A DNA stretch of 12,703 nucleotides. Origin: Patescibacteria group bacterium UBA6164 (GTDB taxonomy: Bacteria > Patescibacteriota > Gracilibacteria > BD1-5 > UBA6164). This document shows, one piece after another, positions 9,091 to 12,703 of this stretch. The DNA lies in the NCBI GenBank assembly GCA_002422305.1, contig DIUG01000054.1, positions 1-12,703 of the forward strand, written 5' to 3'. The stretch's first letter is position 1; every line of letters starts with the position of its first letter. A program made the translations under genes and the position numbers. The notes beneath the pieces are model-generated. The model saw only the letters and a list, made by a program, of their open reading frames with translations, was not told the origin of the DNA and searched no databases.

Positions 9091-9709
9091 ATTTACTACC
9101 AACTCTAACTATATCTATTCATTTTTCTAAAGCAATTTCATAATCTATTGATGTTCAAGCTGATATAAATCAATTTGGTAAATATTTATTTCTAAGTTTA
9201 ATTAATAAATCAAATTCTGCTTCTTTTTCTTTTCTAGTGAATTCTGACTTTCAAATAGCTGAAAATCAAATAAGAGATACACTTTCCATATCTCAGATTA
9301 TTTCTAAATATTCTGGGATTTTTTCTATTGAAATTCAAGCTTTTTTTGTATTATCAATATTTATTTGTAAAAATATTTGAATCCAGTTTCATGATTTATT
9401 GCATATGTCTTCAATTTTTTTTATATGTTTTATATCATCTATACTATGAATAAAAGAAGAAAATTTTATAATGTCTTTTATTTGTTTTGATTGAATATTT
9501 CAGATAAAATGAACTTTATTTCTATCAATATTTTTTTCTATCAATGCCTCTATTCTATTTTCTCATATTCCTTCAAAAATATCCATATAATCAGTTTCTA
9601 ATTTATTAATAATTTCCAATGTAGCATCTTTGTCAAAATATTTAGTCACTCATAATAATTTAGATTTTGTTCATCTAAATTCTTCTAATAATTTTTTATT
9701 TAATTCCAT
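9080..9709 (-). CDS. yggS: YggS/PLPHP-family pyridoxal-phosphate-binding protein (209 aa)
   Basis: Members of this family (YggS in Escherichia coli, PROSC in humans) are non-enzymatic PLP carriers that balance vitamin B6 and amino-acid pools in the cytoplasm. The sequence follows the alanine-racemase-like barrel. LGVTKYF holds the PLP lysine (K23), then come the family landmarks IGENRIEAL, HFIGNIQSKQIK, IHSID, a QINI strand, KAGIS, IGFSAIG and the C-terminal ISAGTSIDYEIALEKGIDIV and RVGSKLY. The length is slightly below the usual 220-235. The usual phosphate-binding MGMS is AGTS here. By my count 12 of 14 glycines are TGA. It is the last gene of the leftward run, 41 bp after the metalloprotease gene. 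There is no Shine-Dalgarno. Confidence 0.93.
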
Positions 9710-9750
9710 AATTATTTTTTATATAAATTTAAAATATATTTAATTTTTAA

Positions 9751-10413
9751 TTAAAAGATCATTTTATTTCCATTGTCTTTTAACCATTTTTTATGAATTT
9801 TATAATCTCAAGGATAAAGTCATTTCATCATTTCTTCTACAAGTTTCCAAAAATTTTTAGAATGATTCATCTCTTTTAAATGAGCTAATTCATGAACTAT
9901 TACATAATCAATGGTTTTTATAGGAGCCATTATTAATCTATATGAAAAACTTATATTTTTATTACTACTACAACTTCACCATCTAGTTTTTGCACTACTT
10001 ATTGTAAGTTTATTAAATTTTAATTCATATTTTCAAGATATAAAATTTATTCTATTTTTTATATAAAACATTGCTTCTTTTTTATAAAAATTTGTAAATA
10101 AAAGAGAAGTATTTTTTTTATGTTTTTTATTTAAATAAAATGTTTTTCAATTAAATTCAATAATATTTGATTCTCAAGAAAATTTTAGTTCATATTCTTC
10201 TCAAAAATACATAAATTTTTCTCAATCTACATATTTTTTCATTCTATCTAAAACTAATTGTTTTTTTTTTTCTACCCAAGTTTTATTTTTATTAATAAAT
10301 TCATCTATTTTTTCCTTTGATACAAATAAAGGAGCTTTAACAATTAATTCTCAAGCTTCATCTATTTTCATAGAAATTGTTTTTCTAATTGATTTTATTA
10401 TTTTCATTTTCAT
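9751..10413 (-). CDS. YgjP-like zinc metalloprotease, DUF45/SprT-like (220 aa)
   Basis: The fold is that of the YgjP/WLM metallopeptidase group (PF01863). An N-terminal beta-rich part (IRKTISMKIDEAGELIVKAP) is followed by the signature TRWGSCSSNKNISFSYRLIM, then VIVHELAHLKEMNHSKNFW. H174-E175-x-x-H178 is the zinc-binding and catalytic site, and H184 is the probable third ligand. The C-terminus PGDYKIHKKWLKDN is also typical. The biological substrate of these proteins is poorly known; bacterial copies often neighbour restriction or repair genes, which is not the case here. The first ATG (10413) is chosen, with a second at 10407 (M-K-M-K). It starts 6 bp after the YigZ-like gene stops, so the two are cotranscribed. 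Length is near the family norm of 220-240. Confidence 0.94.
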
Positions 10414-10419
10414 TTATAT

Positions 10420-10830
10420 TTATTGTAAAATCATTTTTGAAGCATTTATTATATGCTTAAATCTATCTGTTTGTAAATGTATTCATCAAAAATACCTACT
10501 TACTACAACTATAGAATTTATGTAATTTTCTCTTTGTAATTCTCTAAGTATACATAATCAAGCTCATTTCTCTCAATCATCATTTTTTCATTCTAATATA
10601 CTACCATTTTCTAATTTTATTCTATATGCATAACTATTATGTGTAGCTTTTTTAAAAGGTTTTTCTTTTATTAAATTATTTAAAAATATATTTATATCTT
10701 CTTTTGAATTAACTATTCCTCAAGCAGGTGTAAAAATAGATCATCTATCTTTTATAGCATCTAAAAAAACTTTTTTATTTTCTAAAAAAGTTTTTGTTCA
10801 TCAAAAATCAAGTGATAAATTATTAGTCAT
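10420..10830 (-). CDS. YigZ/IMPACT-family protein, UPF0029 (136 aa)
   Basis: This matches the N-terminal IMPACT domain: a strand-forming start, then the signature KKATHNSYAYRI, an NDDGEKGAG segment (usually DDGEPSGTAG), ILRELQRENYINSIVVVSRY and FGGIHL. In eukaryotes IMPACT modulates Gcn1/Gcn2 signalling; in bacteria YigZ has no settled role. The protein is 136 aa while bacterial YigZ is about 200, so the C-terminal DUF1949 domain is missing and the usual GTGGL after FGG reads QTDRF. It may be a reduced single-domain form. Both glycines of FGG are TGA. The gene lies 35 bp after the DUF2130 gene and 6 bp before the metalloprotease gene. Confidence 0.88.
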
Positions 10831-10865
10831 AAAAATTATTTATAAATAAAGTTTAGAATATTTTT

Positions 10866-12137
10866 TTATAAATCATTATTTCAAGCTCAAAGTTCTAATT
10901 TTTCTGCTCATGGTAATGCTTGTCACATTAATGATTCTAATTCTCAATATATTCATGTAATAGCATAAGTTGCTCTTTCTAAATCTTTTTCTCTTTTTTT
11001 CCAATTTTTTTCCATAGCTCTTCTTTCAGAATCAATTCAATTTTTTAATTCTGAAAATACATCAACCATCATTAAGATTTTTGATCAAAATTCCTCACTT
11101 CATAAATATTTATATAACATTTCCATTTTTAAATCTTTTCATTCTAATGATTTTTCTGTTTTATTAATTTGTATTAATTTATCTCTAAGCATAGCTGCTA
11201 CTGGAATAGCAAATTTTGGTAAACAAATCATTACATCTTCTATCATTCAAAAATTTTCTATTTCTTTTGGTAATGTATTAGTTATAAGAATAGATATATT
11301 TCATTTTGCTTTCAATTTATCTTCTTTAAGTTTCAAAATCCATTTATTATCAAAAGATTTTGTATTTTTACTTTCCCAAACAATAATTCAAGCAATTTGT
11401 CATAAATTATTTTTTACTATTTGTATTAAATCTGCTCATCTTATACCAGTTGCTACATCTTCAATATTATCAATAGGAAAAGCTAGATTTAAAGTGTTTT
11501 TTAAATCATCTTCTTGAATATCTCATTGAATTTGTTGACTTCATTGTTCCGATTTTCTTTTTAATTCATCAATAGTTTTTTTCATTTGTTCTTGTTGTTT
11601 CATCATTTCCATTTCTTTTTTTCTATTTTCTTCTTGAATTTCTTTCATTTTTTCTTCTAATTCTTTTCTAGAATTAGATATAAATTTTTCTTCTAAATCT
11701 CATTCTATTTTTTTTCTTTCATTTATAAGTTTTTTTTCCATTTCTAGTTCAAAATTTTTTTCTTTATCTTCTAATTCTCTTTGTTTTTTCATAAATTCAA
11801 GTTCAATTACTTTTGCTTGTTGTTGTTGTTGTTCAGATTTTTCTAATCTTTCTTTCATATCATTCATTTCTAGAGCTACTTTTTTTCTTTCTTCTTCAGC
11901 TTTTTTTTCTGCATATTCTTGAGCTTTTTTTCTCATATCAATAGTTTTTTCTTCTATTTCTTTTTCAGATTGCAGTTTTTGTTTTTCTAATTCATTTTCA
12001 AATTGTAATTTTAATTTTTCTTGTTCTTGTTTCAATTTAATCTCCTGATCTTTTAATTTTTCACTATACTTTTTATCAGCTAATTGATCTAAATCTATTT
12101 CTATATTACAATTTGGACAAACTATTTTTTGAGACAT
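10866..12137 (-). CDS. DUF2130 coiled-coil protein (423 aa)
   Basis: The protein begins with a short zinc-ribbon-like half motif (C7-P-N-C10). A very long charged coiled coil rich in Glu, Lys and Gln fills roughly residues 20-190, including a five-Gln run encoded by five CAA codons. The C-terminal DUF2130 domain (PF09903) starts near residue 195: EDDLKNTLNLAFPIDNIEDV, GIRGADLIQIVKNNLGQIAG then IIVWESKNTK, NKWILKLKEDKLKAKGNISI, LPKFAIPVAAMLRDKLIQ, and ERRAMEKNWKKREKDLERA. The family has no established function. The ES.(R/K).TK core following a WE pair recalls restriction-endonuclease-like (PD-(D/E)xK) nucleases, which is inference. If TGA is read as stop, only the first 145 residues are seen. 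It heads the four-gene leftward run. There is no Shine-Dalgarno. Confidence 0.93.
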
Positions 12138-12164
12138 ATTTTTATAATTAAATTAATATATATA

Positions 12165-12193
12165 ATTATATTTTAACTAAAACTTAATTTAAA
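12165..12193 (-). promoter_or_regulatory. candidate promoter for the DUF2130-YigZ-YgjP-YggS run
   Basis: On the minus strand TATAAT (12170-12165) lies 27 bp upstream of the DUF2130 ATG, with TTTAAA (12193-12188) 17 bp before it as a partial -35. The -10 is exact, the -35 matches four of six positions, and the background is extremely AT-rich. Confidence 0.35.
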
Positions 12194-12278
12194 GCAAAAA
12201 AATATAACTCTTTTCTTTTCAATAGGACGATAGTAAAAAAATGTATTATACTTTCTACGGGAAAAAAATGAAATATAG

Positions 12279-12310
12279 TTGACTTATTATAAAAATAGTT
12301 ATAGTATAAT
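12279..12310 (+). promoter_or_regulatory. candidate promoter of the small membrane-protein gene
   Basis: TTGACT (12279-12284) and TATAAT (12305-12310) are separated by 20 bp. A TATAGT overlapping the -10 (12300-12305) would give 15 bp. The pair is followed 27 bp later by GGAG and an ATG, so promoter, ribosome site and gene line up. Confidence 0.5.
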
Positions 12311-12336
12311 CATACATTTGTATAAAAACCTTTTTT

Positions 12337-12340
12337 GGAG
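12337..12340 (+). promoter_or_regulatory. Shine-Dalgarno GGAG deciding the start at 12348
   Basis: GGAG is followed by 7 nt and then the ATG at 12348. An ATG at 12343 is only 2 nt away and out of frame. This is the only well-placed Shine-Dalgarno seen in the window. Confidence 0.7.
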
Positions 12341-12347
12341 TTATGTT

Positions 12348-12572
12348 ATGTTAATAAAATTAGATACTAACGAGTTAAACAGAGTTTTGCCTACAATAGG
12401 TACTAAGATTATGGACTATAATTTATTTTGTATGTTTATATCTATATTGTCTGCAATACTTGGACTAAAAGAAGTGAATAATACTTTTTTTATTGCTGCA
12501 ATAATTTTGCTTTCTTTACAATTTTTTATTGGAATATTTGGATTATTAATTAATACCAAATATTTCCAATAA
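12348..12572 (+). CDS. small two-helix membrane protein (74 aa)
   Basis: A polar N-terminus (MLIKLDTNELNRVLPTIGTK) is followed by two predicted membrane helices, about residues 24-40 (FCMFISILSAILGL) and 46-68 (FFIAAIILLSLQFFIGIFGL), ending with LINTKYFQ. Both termini should face the same side. No family is recognised; size and layout would fit a phage or plasmid small membrane protein or a toxin-like peptide, but nothing specific shows this. It has a clear GGAG and promoter and a strong terminator, so it is a self-contained unit. All four glycines use GGT or GGA and none TGA, unlike the other genes. The frame stays open upstream to a TTG at 12279, but that lies in the -35 box and is not the start. 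Confidence 0.65.
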   Translation: MLIKLDTNELNRVLPTIGTKIMDYNLFCMFISILSAILGLKEVNNTFFIAAIILLSLQFFIGIFGLLINTKYFQ

Positions 12573-12647
12573 TAAAATTTTAATTATTATTAGTTTTAAT
12601 AATAAAGATTAATTAAATTATTAAAATTTAATAATAATTAGACAAAT
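12573..12647. other. A/T-only-like spacer with imperfect inverted repeats
   Basis: Between the small gene and its terminator the DNA is almost pure A/T with overlapping TTAAAATTT/AATAATAATT-type blocks that can pair in several ways. No gene is seen. Confidence 0.4.
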
Positions 12648-12684
12648 AAAAATAGTTACTTAAATAATTAAGTAACTATTTTTT
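12648..12684 (+). terminator. rho-independent terminator, perfect 16-bp stem
   Basis: AAAAATAGTTACTTAA (12648-12663) pairs exactly with 12668-12683 across the 4-nt loop ATAA, and the right arm ends in a T run. It sits 75 bp after the small gene's stop. The flanking A and T runs make it usable in both directions. Confidence 0.8.
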
Positions 12685-12703
12685 GATTTAAAAATTATAA
12701 TAT

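Noticed and set aside
11700..12137. 145-aa coiled-coil protein as a complete gene
   Set aside because: It ends at a TGA that is Gly in this code; the frame continues into the conserved DUF2130 domain and ends at TAA 10866.
12241..12309. 22-codon plus-strand frame starting MYYTFYGKK
   Set aside because: It is very short, overlaps the promoter elements and has no ribosome site, so it was treated as chance.
12279..12347. TTG start giving a 97-aa version of the small membrane protein
   Set aside because: The TTG is part of the likely -35 box and has no ribosome site, while the ATG at 12348 has GGAG at 7 nt.
1..12703. Mycoplasma/Spiroplasma code (TGA = Trp)
   Set aside because: TGA occurs at invariant glycines in P-loop, lysS motif 3 and FGG motifs, while TGG is used where Trp is expected.
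1..12703. CRISPR arrays, rRNA, tRNA, insertion sequences
   Set aside because: No regularly spaced repeats, no cloverleaf with GTTC-type loop and no transposase motifs were seen; the only long repeat is the 349-bp gene module.

Overview
This 12.7 kb window is very AT-rich and can only be read if TGA is a sense codon meaning glycine (translation table 25). With TGA as a stop nearly every gene breaks into short pieces. With TGA as glycine, long proteins appear whose most conserved motifs contain TGA at invariant glycines: the Walker A loop GKSGGGKS of an ATPase, the motif 3 GIDR of lysyl-tRNA synthetase, and the YFGG of a YigZ/IMPACT protein. TGG is still used for Trp, so this is not the Mycoplasma code. 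Every gene with a visible end stops at TAA. Arginine is almost always AGA, with a few CGT, one CGG and no CGA that I saw. This points to a Patescibacteria/CPR genome of the Absconditabacteria (SR1) or Gracilibacteria (BD1-5) type. Choosing between the two is inference.

Positions 1-3743 (minus strand): transcription runs leftward from lysS (class II lysyl-tRNA synthetase) into two small exported-protein genes, here called B (1038-2126) and A (198-980). A and B carry a nearly identical duplicated 349-bp module covering their upstream leader, signal peptide and a helical N-terminal domain, followed by unrelated or very diverged C-terminal domains. In B the original start codon and the stop just before it are both altered, opening the frame into the former leader. 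A appears to be cut short by a frameshift, because a convincing out-of-frame continuation lies just beyond its stop.

Positions 3744-4033 form a divergent intergenic region with candidate promoters. Positions 4034-9077 (plus strand) hold a three-gene cluster: a 929-aa membrane-anchored VirD4/TraG-like ATPase, a 529-aa membrane-anchored TPR protein, and a 179-aa protein I do not recognise. The ATPase suggests DNA or protein translocation across the envelope; the other two may be partners.

Positions 9080-12137 (minus strand) hold a compact four-gene run that meets the plus cluster tail to tail with 2 bp between stops. In order of transcription these are a DUF2130 coiled-coil protein, a YigZ/IMPACT-family protein, a YgjP/SprT-like zinc metalloprotease (DUF45) and a YggS/PLPHP pyridoxal-phosphate protein. 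These are mostly housekeeping or stress-related families.

Positions 12138-12703 look different. They hold a small two-helix membrane protein gene with a TTGACT/TATAAT promoter, a GGAG Shine-Dalgarno, only GGN glycine codons, and a perfect 16-bp-stem terminator. No other gene here has an obvious Shine-Dalgarno in a normal position, so this unit may be foreign. No rRNA, tRNA, CRISPR array or transposase was seen.
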